A DNA stretch of 64,000 nucleotides from Halomonas sp. KG2 (GCA_030440445.1 CP098528.1:3720001-3784000), one strand, 5' to 3'; numbered from the stretch's first letter, positions 43,720 to 53,728 are shown. The notes: generated by a model from the sequence alone, not told the origin. Numbers and translations: made by a program.

Positions 43720-44714
43720 GAGAGATTCTCCTGGGTGGCACCAGCATGGGAGGAGGCAAAACGTTGACGATAGACCGAGGGCGATACACCGTAGTAGCGC
43801 TGAAACTGGCGGCGCAACTGCTCTGCGCCGCCCAGCCGCCAGCGTTGCGCTAGGCGCTCAAGGGAGAGCTGCTCGCGCTCGTTGAGCAGCGCCAGGCGCG
43901 CTTGCTCAAGGCGTAGTTGGGTCAGGTAGGTACCCGGCGTAGTATTCAGATAACGCCTGAACAGCCGGGTTAAATGACGCGGGGAGACCGCCATTAGGTC
44001 GGCCATACTCTCAAGCCCGTGATCTACGCTGGGGTCGGCGTGGAGTTGATCCAGCAGGCGGCGCAGCGGCCCCGCCTCTTGCTGGTGGCGCAGTATTTCG
44101 CTGAACTGTGACTGCCCACCTGGGCGCTGCAAAAACACCACTAACTCGCGCGCCACTCGTCCGGCTAGGTCAGCGCCGTGGTCTGCCTCTACCAGCGACA
44201 GCGCCAAATCAATTCCCGCCGTTACACCGGCGCTGGTGTAGCGGCCGTTACTTTCGATATACAGTGCATCAGGCTCAACGCTTAGCGCGGGATACTCCTC
44301 GGCCAATTGAGCTGCATGGCGCCAGTGAGTGGTGACGCGGCAGCCATCCAGCAGCCCTGCAGCAGCTAGCAAAAATGCCCCAGAGCAGATAGACCCAAAC
44401 CGTCTCACCTCAGGGGCGACCTCACACAGCACCTGTTTCACAGCGGCTATGTCACGCTGCTGCATCACGCCACTGCCGCCCGCCACCAACAGCGTATCTA
44501 GGGGCAGTAAATGCTTAAGCTGGTGGTAGCTGTGCGTCGCATGCACGGCTAAGCCACCGTTGGTGGCTACTGGGCCAACGGCATCGGAGACCAGCGTCAA
44601 CTGATAGAGCGGTTGAGGGCTTAACGCATTGGCGCTGGCAAACACCTGCCAAGGGCCACTGACATCCAGCAGTTGGCAGTCAGGATAAGCAAATAGGACA
44701 ACATGGCGAGTCAC
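43710..44714 (-). CDS. GlxA-type transcriptional regulator (DJ-1/PfpI + AraC HTH)
   Basis: A 334-residue regulator. The N-terminal DJ-1/PfpI-like domain (VVLFAYPDCQLLDVSGPWQVF, with Cys in GSICSGAFLLA at the nucleophile elbow) is followed by two AraC helix-turn-helix motifs (MADLMAVSPRHLTRLFRRYL; the second near RRQFQRYYGVSPSVYRQRF). Relatives such as GbdR and CdhR respond to betaine or carnitine derivatives. It is cotranscribed with an MFS transporter that it may control. Confidence 0.9.
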   Translation of the reverse strand: MTRHVVLFAYPDCQLLDVSGPWQVFASANALSPQPLYQLTLVSDAVGPVATNGGLAVHATHSYHQLKHLLPLDTLLVAGGSGVMQQRDIAAVKQVLCEVAPEVRRFGSICSGAFLLAAAGLLDGCRVTTHWRHAAQLAEEYPALSVEPDALYIESNGRYTSAGVTAGIDLALSLVEADHGADLAGRVARELVVFLQRPGGQSQFSEILRHQQEAGPLRRLLDQLHADPSVDHGLESMADLMAVSPRHLTRLFRRYLNTTPGTYLTQLRLEQARLALLNEREQLSLERLAQRWRLGGAEQLRRQFQRYYGVSPSVYRQRFASSHAGATQENLSCL

Positions 44715-44826
44715 AGTCTCTCTCCGCTAACGGGATATAGAAGCATGAGAGAGTGTCAGCGCTACGCCCGATGTCGGCAAGGACCATTACCCCACCGATT
44801 CGGACATTTTTATTAAAAGCGATATA

Positions 44827-45516
44827 TTAGCCCGTTTTCTCTATCTCTAATGGCGACTCCATCCTGCGTACGCTGGAAACGAAATCACTAAAGCGCTCGC
44901 CCTGAATCAATACATGGTCGGTCAGTGCTTGCTGAGCAGCCACAGAGTCGCCCCGCTCAATAGCCTCGACGATGGCTTGGTGCTCGCTGAGAGAGCTATT
45001 TACCCGTTGACGCACCTGCAACTGTAGCCGTCGGTAAGGCTTTAAGCGCTGCTTCAGTTGACGCGCTTCGCTGGCCAAAAAAGCGTTGTGGCTAGCGGTG
45101 TAGATACAGTCATGAAAACCTTCGTTTTCGTAGTAATACTCGTCGCTGTCACCTGCCAGCGCTGCTGCCTCGCAGCGCTGATGGGCTTCGCGTAACGCGG
45201 CCAGTTCAAGCTCGGTAATCCGCCGTGCTGCCAAGCGGCCGCACATGCCCTCTAACTCCGCCATCACCTCGAACATCTCGATCAGTTGATCAATCCCCAC
45301 TTTCGCAACGAAGGTGCCCTTCTTCGGCGAAACGGTGACCAAGCCACTGGCGACCAACTGCTGGAAGGCTTCGCGCACCGGGGTACGCGAGACCTGAAAC
45401 TCCCGCCCTAAGGCTTCTGGATCCAGGCGCTCTCCCGGTAAACGACGGCCATTGATGATGTCATCTTCAAGAGAATCTCTTAATCGCTGAGCGTTGGAAA
45501 GCTTGCTGCCCGCCAT
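44827..45516 (-). CDS. matR: GntR-family regulator (FCD type), probable malonate regulator MatR
   Basis: A 229-residue FadR-subfamily regulator: winged helix with PEALGREFQVSRTPVREAFQQLVASGLV, then an all-helical FCD domain with metal-binding residues in ENEGFHDCIYTASHNAFL and SEHQAIVEAIERGD. It is divergent from the malonate TRAP and catabolic genes, matching matR in the rhizobial mat locus. Probably it is relieved by malonate or malonyl-CoA. Confidence 0.85.
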   Translation of the reverse strand: MAGSKLSNAQRLRDSLEDDIINGRRLPGERLDPEALGREFQVSRTPVREAFQQLVASGLVTVSPKKGTFVAKVGIDQLIEMFEVMAELEGMCGRLAARRITELELAALREAHQRCEAAALAGDSDEYYYENEGFHDCIYTASHNAFLASEARQLKQRLKPYRRLQLQVRQRVNSSLSEHQAIVEAIERGDSVAAQQALTDHVLIQGERFSDFVSSVRRMESPLEIEKTG

Positions 45517-45560
45517 GTTTCACCTCCTTGGATCACGACTCATGTTAGCCATTTTAATGC

Positions 45561-45610
45561 TGTCATATAGTTGACATTAGCATACGTAGCGCCTATTGAT
45601 ATATATATCA
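45561..45610. promoter_or_regulatory. Candidate MatR operator sites
   Basis: Two palindromes lie in the 156-bp divergent region: TGTCA-N6-TGACA at 45561-45576 and the perfect TGATATATATATCA at 45597-45610. GntR/FCD regulators bind short palindromes of this kind next to divergent promoters. Confidence 0.5.
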
Positions 45611-45672
45611 GGACAACTGATAGATATATACAGCCAATCCAAACACACAACAACAACTGTTGGAGACGCCAC

Positions 45673-46671
45673 ATGCAACGCTATTTGATCTCAACTGCTG
45701 CCGCCCTTGGTCTCGCCATTGCGGCTTCTTCCCATGCCTCTGCCGATACTGTGCTACGCGCGTCGCATCAATTCCCTGGAGGGCAAGGGGATGTCCGCGA
45801 CGAAATGGTACAAATGATGGCCCGCCATGTCGCCGAGGCAGATGTTGGCCTGACGATAGAAGTCTACCCGGGTCAATCGCTGTTTAAAGCGCGTGAACAG
45901 TGGGGCGCTATCGCTCGTGGTCGCCTCGATATCACCTCGCTACCGCTGGATTATGCCAGCGGACGGCACCCGGAGTTCTCTGCCACGCTGATGCCTGGCT
46001 TAGTGCGCAACCAAGCACACGCTCAGCGTTTGAATGACTCCGAATATATGGAGATGATCAAAGCGGTGATTCTAGATGGCGGCGCTCGAGTGCTCTCGGA
46101 TGCGTGGCTATCGGGCGGTTTTGCCTCTAGCGAACAGTGCGTTACCTCCCCGGATACCGTCGAGGGCCAAAATTTCCGTGCTGCCGGACCTGCGTTTGAA
46201 CAAATGCTTGAGGCCGCTGGCGCCTCCATTGCCTCCATGCCCTCTTCTGAGGTGTATACCGCCATGCAAACCGGTGTGTTGGATGCCGCCAACACCTCGT
46301 CGATGTCGTTTATCTCTTTCCGGCTTTATGAACAGGTTGAATGCTTGACCGAACCGGGTGACTTCGCGCTCTGGTATATGTACGAGCCGATTCTTATTTC
46401 CGAGCAGATATGGCAAGGGCTTAACGAAGAGCAGCAGGCGGCGCTGATGGAAGCCGGAGAAGCCGCAGAGGCTTTCTTCGCTGAAGAGGCCGCCGCCATT
46501 GATCAGGAGATGGTCGATCTTTACCAGGAGAATGGCGTCGAGGTGGTCAGTATGAGCGAAGAGGACTACAACGCCTGGCTCGATATCGCCAAGGAAACTT
46601 CCTACAAAAACTTTGCCGACAATGTTCCCAATGGCCAAGCCATTATCGATGCAGCGCTGGCCGTCGAATAA
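45673..46671 (+). CDS. matP: TRAP substrate-binding protein, probably for malonate (MatP)
   Basis: A 332-residue DctP-type binding protein. A signal peptide (AAALGLAIAASSHASADT) precedes VLRASHQFPGGQGDV. Family segments include GQNFRAAGPAFEQMLEAAGA, where the carboxylate-binding Arg falls, and SSEVYTAMQTGVLDAANTS. It has Cys in EQCVTS and VECLTE, a probable periplasmic disulfide. ATG 45673 has GGAG 8 bp upstream. Malonate is assigned from the downstream genes. Confidence 0.85.
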   Translation: MQRYLISTAAALGLAIAASSHASADTVLRASHQFPGGQGDVRDEMVQMMARHVAEADVGLTIEVYPGQSLFKAREQWGAIARGRLDITSLPLDYASGRHPEFSATLMPGLVRNQAHAQRLNDSEYMEMIKAVILDGGARVLSDAWLSGGFASSEQCVTSPDTVEGQNFRAAGPAFEQMLEAAGASIASMPSSEVYTAMQTGVLDAANTSSMSFISFRLYEQVECLTEPGDFALWYMYEPILISEQIWQGLNEEQQAALMEAGEAAEAFFAEEAAAIDQEMVDLYQENGVEVVSMSEEDYNAWLDIAKETSYKNFADNVPNGQAIIDAALAVE

Positions 46672-46695
46672 GCAACCCACGAACGCCTAATGGCT

Positions 46696-46721
46696 CGGCT
46701 GCCCTTCGGGGTGGCCGTTTT
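46696..46721 (+). terminator. UUCG-tetraloop hairpin between matP and matQ
   Basis: CGGCTGCCC-TTCG-GGGTGGCCG forms a 9-bp stem with two G-U pairs, then TTTT. As with the other two binding-protein operons in the window, it probably lowers expression of the membrane subunits relative to the binding protein. Confidence 0.75.
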
Positions 46722-46771
46722 CAACGGATGCTTGCTTAGCTTGGCGAAACAACCAGCTTGACGAGGGACAT

Positions 46772-47293
46772 ATGGCACCTGCAACGACTCACAATGCCCT
46801 TGCCCGCGGGGGCATCATTGGCGGCTACATTCGCGTCATGGATAAGCTTTCGCGGCTTTCCGCCTATTTAGCCTGCGCCATGTTTATCGCTGGCGTATTA
46901 GTGATTTGCCAGATGGTTTTTATTCGCTACTTACTCGGAATGAGCACCAGTTGGCAGACCGAATTCACCATTTTCTCAGTAACGGCGGCGATGCTGATGG
47001 GCAGCCCTTATGTACTGATGACCGGCGGCCACGTCGCGATCACCATTGTGCCCGATGCTCTGGGCGGTATTACCCGCACCATCATGCGTTTGATCGCTTC
47101 CCTGTTTGGATTAGGTTTCTGTGCCGCCCTGGCGTATGCCAGCTGGGTGTATGTTTTTGAGGCACTCCACGGCGGGTGGACAACGGGCTCCGTCTGGAAT
47201 CCACCACTGTGGCCAGCCTTACTACCCATGGCCATCGGCGCCACCCTGCTGTCGTTGCAGTATGTGGCTGAAATTCTGCGTGGGGAGAGTTAA
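46772..47293 (+). CDS. matQ: TRAP small permease subunit (MatQ)
   Basis: A 173-residue DctQ protein with four helices and the family stretch RYLLGMSTSWQTEFTIFSV. It is followed by the large subunit after 2 bp. GAGGGAC lies 5' of ATG 46772. Confidence 0.88.
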   Translation: MAPATTHNALARGGIIGGYIRVMDKLSRLSAYLACAMFIAGVLVICQMVFIRYLLGMSTSWQTEFTIFSVTAAMLMGSPYVLMTGGHVAITIVPDALGGITRTIMRLIASLFGLGFCAALAYASWVYVFEALHGGWTTGSVWNPPLWPALLPMAIGATLLSLQYVAEILRGES

Positions 47294-47295
47294 GC

Positions 47296-48642
47296 ATGGA
47301 TCCCATTACCTTAGGCATTATTGTCGCCATCGCACTGATTGGGCTAATGGCCATTGGCACCCCTATCGCTTTTGCCCTCGGCGGTGTATCGCTGCTAGCA
47401 CTGCTCTACGACCGCGGCCTTTCCGAGCTCACCTACTTCGGTGAAACCTTTTTTGACCGCATCGCCGAATTTGGTTTTGTCGCCATTCCAATGTTTATTC
47501 TGATGGGCGCCGCAGTGGCCTCCTCCCCCACCGGGCGCGATCTGTATCGCTCGCTGGATCTATGGATGGGCAAGCTGCCCGGCGGCTTGGCGGTTTCCAA
47601 TATCGGCGCCTGCTCAATCTTTGCTGCGCTCTCGGGATCATCACCGGCCACCTGCGCAGCGATTGGTAAAATGGGCATTCCCGAAATGCGCATGCGCGGC
47701 TATCCCGATGGCGTGGCAGCAGGTTGCATTGCCGCAGGTGGCACCCTGGGCATTCTAATTCCGCCGTCGGTCACCATGATTATCTATGGCATCTCCACCG
47801 AAACCTCGATTGGTCGACTATTTATTGCCGGGGTGGTGCCAGGCTTTATGCTCGCGGGCCTGTTTATGATCTGGACGATGATCGCCTGCAAGTTGGCCGG
47901 TGGCTATAACAATTCCATGAACAACCCCGTGGCGGAGTCCGTCGAACGGCTAAAGCAGAACGTTAAACAAAATGTTGATACCAATCTGAAAGCGCTCGTC
48001 CGCGTTCTGCCTTTCCTGGGCGTGGTCGCGGGTATCCTATTTGCCTTGTATGGCGGTGTGGCAACACCTTCAGAGGCGGCGGGCGTGGGTGCATTTCTGT
48101 GTTTGGCGCTGGCTATTCTGATCTACCGCATGTGGCAGCTGGGCCCAATCAAGCTGATTATGCGCGACTCGCTGCGTGAAAGCGTGATGATCATGCTGGT
48201 GATCGCCACCGCCGAAGTGTTTGCCTACGCACTCTCTTCCATGTTTATCACCCAAACAGTAGCCGCTGCGATTGCTGACCTGGAGATCAACCGCTGGGCG
48301 CTGATGGGGGTGATTAACCTCTTCCTGCTAGTGGCCGGTTTCTTCCTACCGCCTGTGGCCGTGATCGTCATGACCGCGCCGATTCTGTTACCTATCATCC
48401 TGGCGGCTAATTTCGACCCCTACTGGTTTGCGGTGATTTTGACCATCAACCTGGAGATCGGCCTGATCACACCACCAGTGGGCCTCAACCTGTTCATTAT
48501 TAAAGGCATCGCGCCGGATATTTCGCTGCGCGACATTCTGATGGGAAGCTTGCCCTACGCGCTGTGTATGGTGCTGGGTATCTTGCTGCTGTGCCTCTTC
48601 CCGGGCATCGCGCTTTGGCTACCTAACTTGATCATGGGTTAA
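47296..48642 (+). CDS. matM: TRAP large permease subunit (MatM)
   Basis: A 448-residue DctM protein with about 12 helices, AIPMFILMGAAVASSPTGRD, GGLAVSNIGACSIFAALSGSS, AGGTLGILIPPSVTMIIYG and GLITPPVGLNLFIIKGI. It works with MatQ and MatP in sodium-driven malonate uptake (assignment from context). Confidence 0.9.
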   Translation: MDPITLGIIVAIALIGLMAIGTPIAFALGGVSLLALLYDRGLSELTYFGETFFDRIAEFGFVAIPMFILMGAAVASSPTGRDLYRSLDLWMGKLPGGLAVSNIGACSIFAALSGSSPATCAAIGKMGIPEMRMRGYPDGVAAGCIAAGGTLGILIPPSVTMIIYGISTETSIGRLFIAGVVPGFMLAGLFMIWTMIACKLAGGYNNSMNNPVAESVERLKQNVKQNVDTNLKALVRVLPFLGVVAGILFALYGGVATPSEAAGVGAFLCLALAILIYRMWQLGPIKLIMRDSLRESVMIMLVIATAEVFAYALSSMFITQTVAAAIADLEINRWALMGVINLFLLVAGFFLPPVAVIVMTAPILLPIILAANFDPYWFAVILTINLEIGLITPPVGLNLFIIKGIAPDISLRDILMGSLPYALCMVLGILLLCLFPGIALWLPNLIMG

Positions 48643-48653
48643 GGAGTTTGACC

Positions 48654-50021
48654 ATGAACATGCTGTTTTTGCAGGAGCTGTTCAACAACATCACCCAGCG
48701 TGATGCCCTGTTGCGGCGCCGTCATCCCGAGACCTTAACGCCCGACCATGGGCAGTTGGTTAACGCCTGCCACAAGCTCTTGGAAAGCGATGGCGAAGCT
48801 TCCAGCATCGCGCTGGCAAGCCGCGCCTTGGCGATTTATCAGCGCCTTTCGGCAGCTGAAAAAAGCAGCTTCTTTGCCCGCCTAACGACTGACTTTGCGG
48901 CCGAGCCCGGCCCCATTGACGCGGCCTATCTGGCGTATCAAGACGCTCGCGACAATCAATCGCTACAGCGCTTGTTTGAAGCCTGTGAGCCCCGTCGCCA
49001 AGAGCTTTTCCGGCGCCTAAATCTCGCCAGCGACGGTACCTATGAGCTGGTTAAAATGCGTGAAGACCTGCTGGGATTGCTACGCGAGCAGCCGGAATTA
49101 GCAGCTATCAATAACGATTTCGCTCACCTGTTCGGTTCCTGGTTTAACCGTGGCTTTTTGATGCTCAAGCGCATTGACTGGAACACCCCTGCCTCAATTC
49201 TAGAGAAGATCATCCGCTACGAAGCGGTACACGAGATTCAGGACTGGGACGACCTGCGCCGACGTCTAGATGCTCGTGATCGCCGCTGTTTCGCCTTCTT
49301 CCACCCCGCTATTGGCGACGAGCCGTTGATCTTTGTGGAAGTAGCCCTCCACAAGGGCCTGCCAAGCCGCATCCAGCCCATCCTCTCTGGCGAAAGCAGC
49401 TATAGCAAAAAAGGTATTGATGAGGCCGAGGATGCCGATACTGCGGCATTCTTTGGCATCAGCAACTGCCAGAACGGGCTGCGCGGGATCTCCTTCGGTA
49501 ATTTTTTGATCAAACAGGTGGTGCAAGAGCTGTCCCAGGAGCTGCCGCAGCTTAAGTACTTCGTCACCCTCTCGCCGGTACCTGGCTTCGCTCAGTGGCT
49601 TCAGGAGCAGCGGGACGATGAGCAACTTCCCTCGTCGCTGCGTCAATCACTCAAAGGGCTTGAAACCCCAGGATGGCATCAGGACCAAGCGCTTGAAGAG
49701 CAGCTGAAAGCCGCGATTCGCCCACTGGCCGCCCGTTATCTGGTCGAAGAGAAAAACCGCCACGGCTTGCCGATCAATCCGGTGGCCCGCTTTCATCTCG
49801 GCAATGGCGCCGAACTGCACCGCATTAACTGGTTGGGCGATACCTCCGAGAAGGGCTTTAAACAAGCCGCAGGACTGATGGTTAACTACCTGTATGTGCT
49901 GGACGATATCGAGCGCAATCACGAAAACTATACCGCCAAGGCGACCGTTGCTTGCTCAAATGAGGTGCGTGACCTCACCAAACGCGCCCGCAAGCTGGCC
50001 AAGGGAGAGACCACCAAATGA
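48654..50021 (+). CDS. matA: Malonyl-CoA decarboxylase
   Basis: A 455-residue MCD, which converts malonyl-CoA to acetyl-CoA and CO2. The helical N-terminal domain is followed by the GNAT-like catalytic domain; conserved parts include LFGSWFNRGFLMLKRIDW, FFHPAIGDEPLIFVEVAL, the catalytic Ser in VTLSPVPGFAQWL, and the catalytic His in NPVARFHLGNGAELHRINW. AAGGAG lies 7 bp before ATG 48654. It overlaps matB by 4 bp. Confidence 0.95.
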   Translation: MNMLFLQELFNNITQRDALLRRRHPETLTPDHGQLVNACHKLLESDGEASSIALASRALAIYQRLSAAEKSSFFARLTTDFAAEPGPIDAAYLAYQDARDNQSLQRLFEACEPRRQELFRRLNLASDGTYELVKMREDLLGLLREQPELAAINNDFAHLFGSWFNRGFLMLKRIDWNTPASILEKIIRYEAVHEIQDWDDLRRRLDARDRRCFAFFHPAIGDEPLIFVEVALHKGLPSRIQPILSGESSYSKKGIDEAEDADTAAFFGISNCQNGLRGISFGNFLIKQVVQELSQELPQLKYFVTLSPVPGFAQWLQEQRDDEQLPSSLRQSLKGLETPGWHQDQALEEQLKAAIRPLAARYLVEEKNRHGLPINPVARFHLGNGAELHRINWLGDTSEKGFKQAAGLMVNYLYVLDDIERNHENYTAKATVACSNEVRDLTKRARKLAKGETTK

Positions 50022-51556
50022 GCCACAACCTATTTGAAACCTTTGCTGCCAAAATGCGCGAGCGCGCAGAGGCCGATTTTATTACCACCCGCGACGGCCG
50101 CCGCTATCGCTACGCCGATGCGCTAACCATCAGTGCGCAGCTTGCGGGTGCACTCACCGAGTTAGGCGTTAAGCAAGGTGACCGTGTCGCGGTACAGGTG
50201 GATAAAAGTCCTGAGGCGATACTGCTTTACTTGGCCTGCCTGCGCATCGGCGGCGTCTATCTGCCCCTCAATACGGGCTATACCGGCGATGAGATTCGCT
50301 ATTTTTTAAATGACGCTGAGCCCGCGCTGTTCGTTTGTCGCCCCAAGATAGAAGAGCAAGCACGGTCGCTTGCTGCTGAAACCGGCTGCCCTGCGGTGGC
50401 AACCCTAGGCAGCGCTGCCGATGGCAGCCTGATGGAAACCGCCCAAGCGGCAACCCCAAGGCAAGACATAGTGGCGATTGGTCAGCGTGACTTGGCTGCT
50501 ATTCTCTATACATCGGGCACCACAGGGCGCTCCAAAGGCGCCATGCTAACGCACACAAACCTCGCCTCTAACGCCGAGACCCTGGCCAAAGCATGGCACT
50601 TCAGCGCTGATGATCGGCTGATTCATGCGCTGCCAATCTTCCACACCCACGGCTTATTCGTCGCTTGTAACGTCACCTTGATAGCGGGCGCCAGCATGCT
50701 CTTTCTGCCCAAGTTCGATGCGGATGTGATTTTTGATGAGCTGCCCCATGGCAGCGTGATGATGGGCGTTCCCACTTTCTATACTCGGCTAGTTCAGGAC
50801 GAACGACTGACCCCAGAAGCGACCGCCCATATGCGGCTGTTCGTTTCCGGTTCTGCTCCGCTCACCGCCGAGACCCACGAGGCATTTGAAGCCAAGACGG
50901 GGCATGCGATTCTTGAACGCTACGGCATGACCGAAACCAATATGAATCTCTCCAACCCCTATGAAGGCGCCCGCCGAGCAGGCACCGTGGGTATGCCGCT
51001 ACCCGGTGTGGAGATGCGCATTACCAATCGTGAAACCGGTGATGAGGTGCCTTTTGGCGAGATTGGCATGCTGCAGATTCGCGGCCCGAATGTGTTTATC
51101 GGCTACTGGCGAATGCCCGAAAAGACGCGTGAAGAGCTATTAGACGATGGCTTTTTCATTACCGGCGATCTCGCCATGGTCGACGAACAGGGCTATGTGC
51201 ATATTGTTGGCCGTGACAAGGATCTAGTGATTTCCGGCGGCTACAATGTCTACCCCAAAGAGGTGGAGCAGGTGATCGATGAGCTTGAGCAAGTCGCCGA
51301 ATCCGCAGTCATCGGCCTACCGCATCCTGACTTTGGCGAAGGCGTTACCGCAGTGGTCGTTCGCCAGCAAGGTGCTGATCTTGGAGAAAACCAGCTTGAA
51401 GAGGAGCAAGTCATCACCCATTTAGATGGACGACTCGCTAAGTATAAGCAGCCCAAGCGGGTCTTCTTTGTTGATGAACTGCCGCGCAATACGATGGGTA
51501 AGGTGCAAAAAAACGAGCTGCGTAAGCGCTTTGGAGATACCTACCGAGCGACCTAG
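50018..51556 (+). CDS. matB: Malonyl-CoA synthetase (MatB)
   Basis: A 512-residue AMP-forming acyl-CoA synthetase. The P-loop motif is LYTSGTTGRSKGAML, A5 is ERYGMTETNMN, A7 FITGDLAMVDEQG, A8 GRDKDLVISGGYNVYPKEVE, and the catalytic Lys near the end is in PRNTMGKVQKNELR. Together with MCD it turns malonate into acetyl-CoA. A strong bidirectional terminator follows. Confidence 0.95.
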   Translation: MSHNLFETFAAKMRERAEADFITTRDGRRYRYADALTISAQLAGALTELGVKQGDRVAVQVDKSPEAILLYLACLRIGGVYLPLNTGYTGDEIRYFLNDAEPALFVCRPKIEEQARSLAAETGCPAVATLGSAADGSLMETAQAATPRQDIVAIGQRDLAAILYTSGTTGRSKGAMLTHTNLASNAETLAKAWHFSADDRLIHALPIFHTHGLFVACNVTLIAGASMLFLPKFDADVIFDELPHGSVMMGVPTFYTRLVQDERLTPEATAHMRLFVSGSAPLTAETHEAFEAKTGHAILERYGMTETNMNLSNPYEGARRAGTVGMPLPGVEMRITNRETGDEVPFGEIGMLQIRGPNVFIGYWRMPEKTREELLDDGFFITGDLAMVDEQGYVHIVGRDKDLVISGGYNVYPKEVEQVIDELEQVAESAVIGLPHPDFGEGVTAVVVRQQGADLGENQLEEEQVITHLDGRLAKYKQPKRVFFVDELPRNTMGKVQKNELRKRFGDTYRAT

Positions 51557-51565
51557 CTCTATAAA

Positions 51566-51597
51566 CACTGACGCCCCGCATAGGCGGGGCGTCAGTG
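51566..51597. terminator. Bidirectional intrinsic terminator between matB and the symporter gene
   Basis: A perfect 14-bp stem, CACTGACGCCCCGC with GCGGGGCGTCAGTG, and loop ATAG. It separates the convergent matB and sodium/solute symporter genes. Confidence 0.88.
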
Positions 51598-51624
51598 ACA
51601 ATATCTGCGTTGTGTTAGCGGTGG

Positions 51625-53220
51625 TCAGCCTGCAAACGAGGCGTACATAATCACCACTAATACCACAAGCACAATGCCGGTTGGCACAGCGCCCTTCCAA
51701 GGAGTGAGATCGACATCGCCCGAATCTTCTTGCACCCAGGCGGTGGCGCGAGGACGCAGCTTACCAATGATCAGCATCACGCCAACCAACAGCACGAACA
51801 CAGCGGCGACAAAGTGGAACTCATGCATCACCATCGGCAGCTTGTTAAACGGCGGAACAAAATAGCCTGCAGCGATCAGCAAACAGCCCCCAACCAACGC
51901 TACTTTAGCCGCCATGGGAGGCACGCGTTTGGTCAGAAGCCCCACCAGAACAACCGCTAAAATAGGGATAAAGTAAATCGCGTTCATCTTCTGCAGGTAG
52001 CCAAATAGGCTATCCTGGCCTGCCAACAGCGGCGCAATAATCATGGTCGTTACGGCCATAATCCAACCAAATACCTTGCCTGATTTCACGACCTCTTCTT
52101 CAGTGGCATCTTTTTTCAGCACACCTTTATAGATACCCAGGCTGAAAATCGTGGTGGTACTGTTTAGCGCCGAGTTAAACGAGGAGAGAATCGCCCCAAC
52201 CATCACCGCCGCAAAAAAACCTGTGAGATAAGGCGGCAACACGTTAAACACCAAGTGGCCATACGCTTCGTCCGCGCGAACGCCTTGGTCGGCGTAAAGG
52301 TGGTAAGCAATGATCCCCGGCAGCACCAGATAGAGCGGGCCTAACAGTTTAAAGAAGCCGGTCAGCAACACGCCTTTTTGGCCTTCTGCGAGGTTTTTTG
52401 CCGCAAAGGTGCGCTGAATAATTTGCTGGTTCGTCGTCCAGTAAAACAGGTGTAGCAACAGGACGCCGGTAAAAATCGTTGAGAACGGCACCTGCTGTTC
52501 AGGACCACCTACCGAGTTAAATTTACTCGGATCGCTCTCTTTCAGAATGCTCCAGCCTTCCATGATGCCACTGCCATTGCTCACTGCCTGAAGGCCGAAA
52601 TAAACGATGACAAAGCCCCCGATCAATAGACCGACGCCATTCAAGGTATCTGAGACCGCTACCGTACGCAGGCCACCAAACAGCGCATAGACCGCGCCGA
52701 TGATGCCAACCGTCCAGACAGTGGCCCACAGCAGCACCGTACTCGACTGAATGCCGGTAAGCCCTTGAAGATCAAGCATGCCCTGTAAACCAATAGCCCC
52801 TGAATAGAGAATGATAGGCAACAGCACAACAGCGTAAGCAATCAAGAAAATTACGTTGGCAATCAGCTGAGTACCGTTATCAAAACGGATTGCTAACAGC
52901 TGTGGAAGCGTTGCAATTCCACTTTTAAGAAAGCGCGGTAGGAAAAACAGTGCCAGTGCTACCAAAGCGATCACCGCAATCACTTCCCAGGCCATAACAC
53001 TCAGACCATCGGTAAACGCGGAACCGTTTAACCCAACCATCTGCTCGGTTGAGAGATTGGTCATCAGCATCGAGGCGGCTATTAGTGGAAAGGTTAGTGT
53101 CCTTCCGGCTAAGAAATAGCCACTCGTACTTCGGTGGTCATCTCTGCGCGTAATGCGCCACGTAACAAAGGCCACCAGGCCAGTAAAAAAGAGAAACGAT
53201 GCCAGCGTTAGGGCATGCAT
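51625..53220 (-). CDS. Sodium/solute symporter (SSS family, vSGLT-like)
   Basis: A 531-residue protein with about 14 membrane helices. SSS features include [32 protein letters not shown], and [22 protein letters not shown], the sodium-site helix of vSGLT-type proteins. A sugar or similar solute driven by sodium is expected. AAGGA precedes the ATG. It is a single gene. Confidence 0.9.
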   Translation of the reverse strand: MHALTLASFLFFTGLVAFVTWRITRRDDHRSTSGYFLAGRTLTFPLIAASMLMTNLSTEQMVGLNGSAFTDGLSVMAWEVIAVIALVALALFFLPRFLKSGIATLPQLLAIRFDNGTQLIANVIFLIAYAVVLLPIILYSGAIGLQGMLDLQGLTGIQSSTVLLWATVWTVGIIGAVYALFGGLRTVAVSDTLNGVGLLIGGFVIVYFGLQAVSNGSGIMEGWSILKESDPSKFNSVGGPEQQVPFSTIFTGVLLLHLFYWTTNQQIIQRTFAAKNLAEGQKGVLLTGFFKLLGPLYLVLPGIIAYHLYADQGVRADEAYGHLVFNVLPPYLTGFFAAVMVGAILSSFNSALNSTTTIFSLGIYKGVLKKDATEEEVVKSGKVFGWIMAVTTMIIAPLLAGQDSLFGYLQKMNAIYFIPILAVVLVGLLTKRVPPMAAKVALVGGCLLIAAGYFVPPFNKLPMVMHEFHFVAAVFVLLVGVMLIIGKLRPRATAWVQEDSGDVDLTPWKGAVPTGIVLVVLVVIMYASFAG

Positions 53221-53324
53221 GGGAAGGTCCTTGGGAGTAGTCGCTTATCGGCAGGCGACGCAGTGAATGTAGGTAAAATTACCAATATGCGCTGGCATTC
53301 TAAGGAGATGAAACGATTCAACTA

Positions 53325-53351
53325 TTATTCTTTAGTAGCAACAAAGAATAA
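53325..53351. promoter_or_regulatory. Perfect 9-bp inverted repeat upstream of the symporter gene
   Basis: TTATTCTTT-N9-AAAGAATAA. The 508-bp gap 53221-53728 between the symporter and the chemoreceptor genes otherwise shows this palindrome, a 14-bp tandem repeat and a doubtful Cys-rich frame. The palindrome is about 105 bp from the symporter start and may be an operator. Confidence 0.45.
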
Positions 53352-53422
53352 ATAAGACGGTTTTTTACTACCTTGGCACTCTTTTTACAAGTCGCTACGG
53401 TGGTTGGTCACTATGGAAGGAG

Positions 53423-53464
53423 GGGCTAAGCCATAAGGGCTAAGTCATAAGAGCTAAGTCATAC
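53423..53464. repeat. 14-bp tandem repeat, three units
   Basis: GGGCTAAGCCATAA, GGGCTAAGTCATAA and GAGCTAAGTCATAC follow each other without gaps. No function is known; it may be protein-binding or replication slippage. Confidence 0.7.
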
Positions 53465-53728
53465 GGATCAAGCTGCACAGTCCATGTCACAATGCTGTTG
53501 CCCTGGCGACCACTCATCACGCTTAATTTCATCGCAAAGTGCAGCACCTTTACCACAGCATTTTTCTGTCGCGTGACGTAGCGTTAATGAGAAAACTGGA
53601 CAGCTTTCATAAAAGCCGCTGAAATCGTCATATGATAGGCTTCTTGTAACGTTATTTAACGCTAAGCAATCAGTGTTAGCACTTTCCTACTTACTAGCGT
53701 CACCAGTTAACTTGGAGCAGAAGCGATA

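Noticed and set aside
46602..46784. Minus-strand frame over the matP end
   Set aside because: It spans the matP 3' end and the matP/matQ hairpin and has no supporting feature.
53484..53576. Plus-strand 30-codon Cys-containing frame opposite the Cys-rich minus-strand frame
   Set aside because: It lacks a ribosome site and is a mirror of the minus-strand Cys codons; neither strand can be called a gene with confidence.
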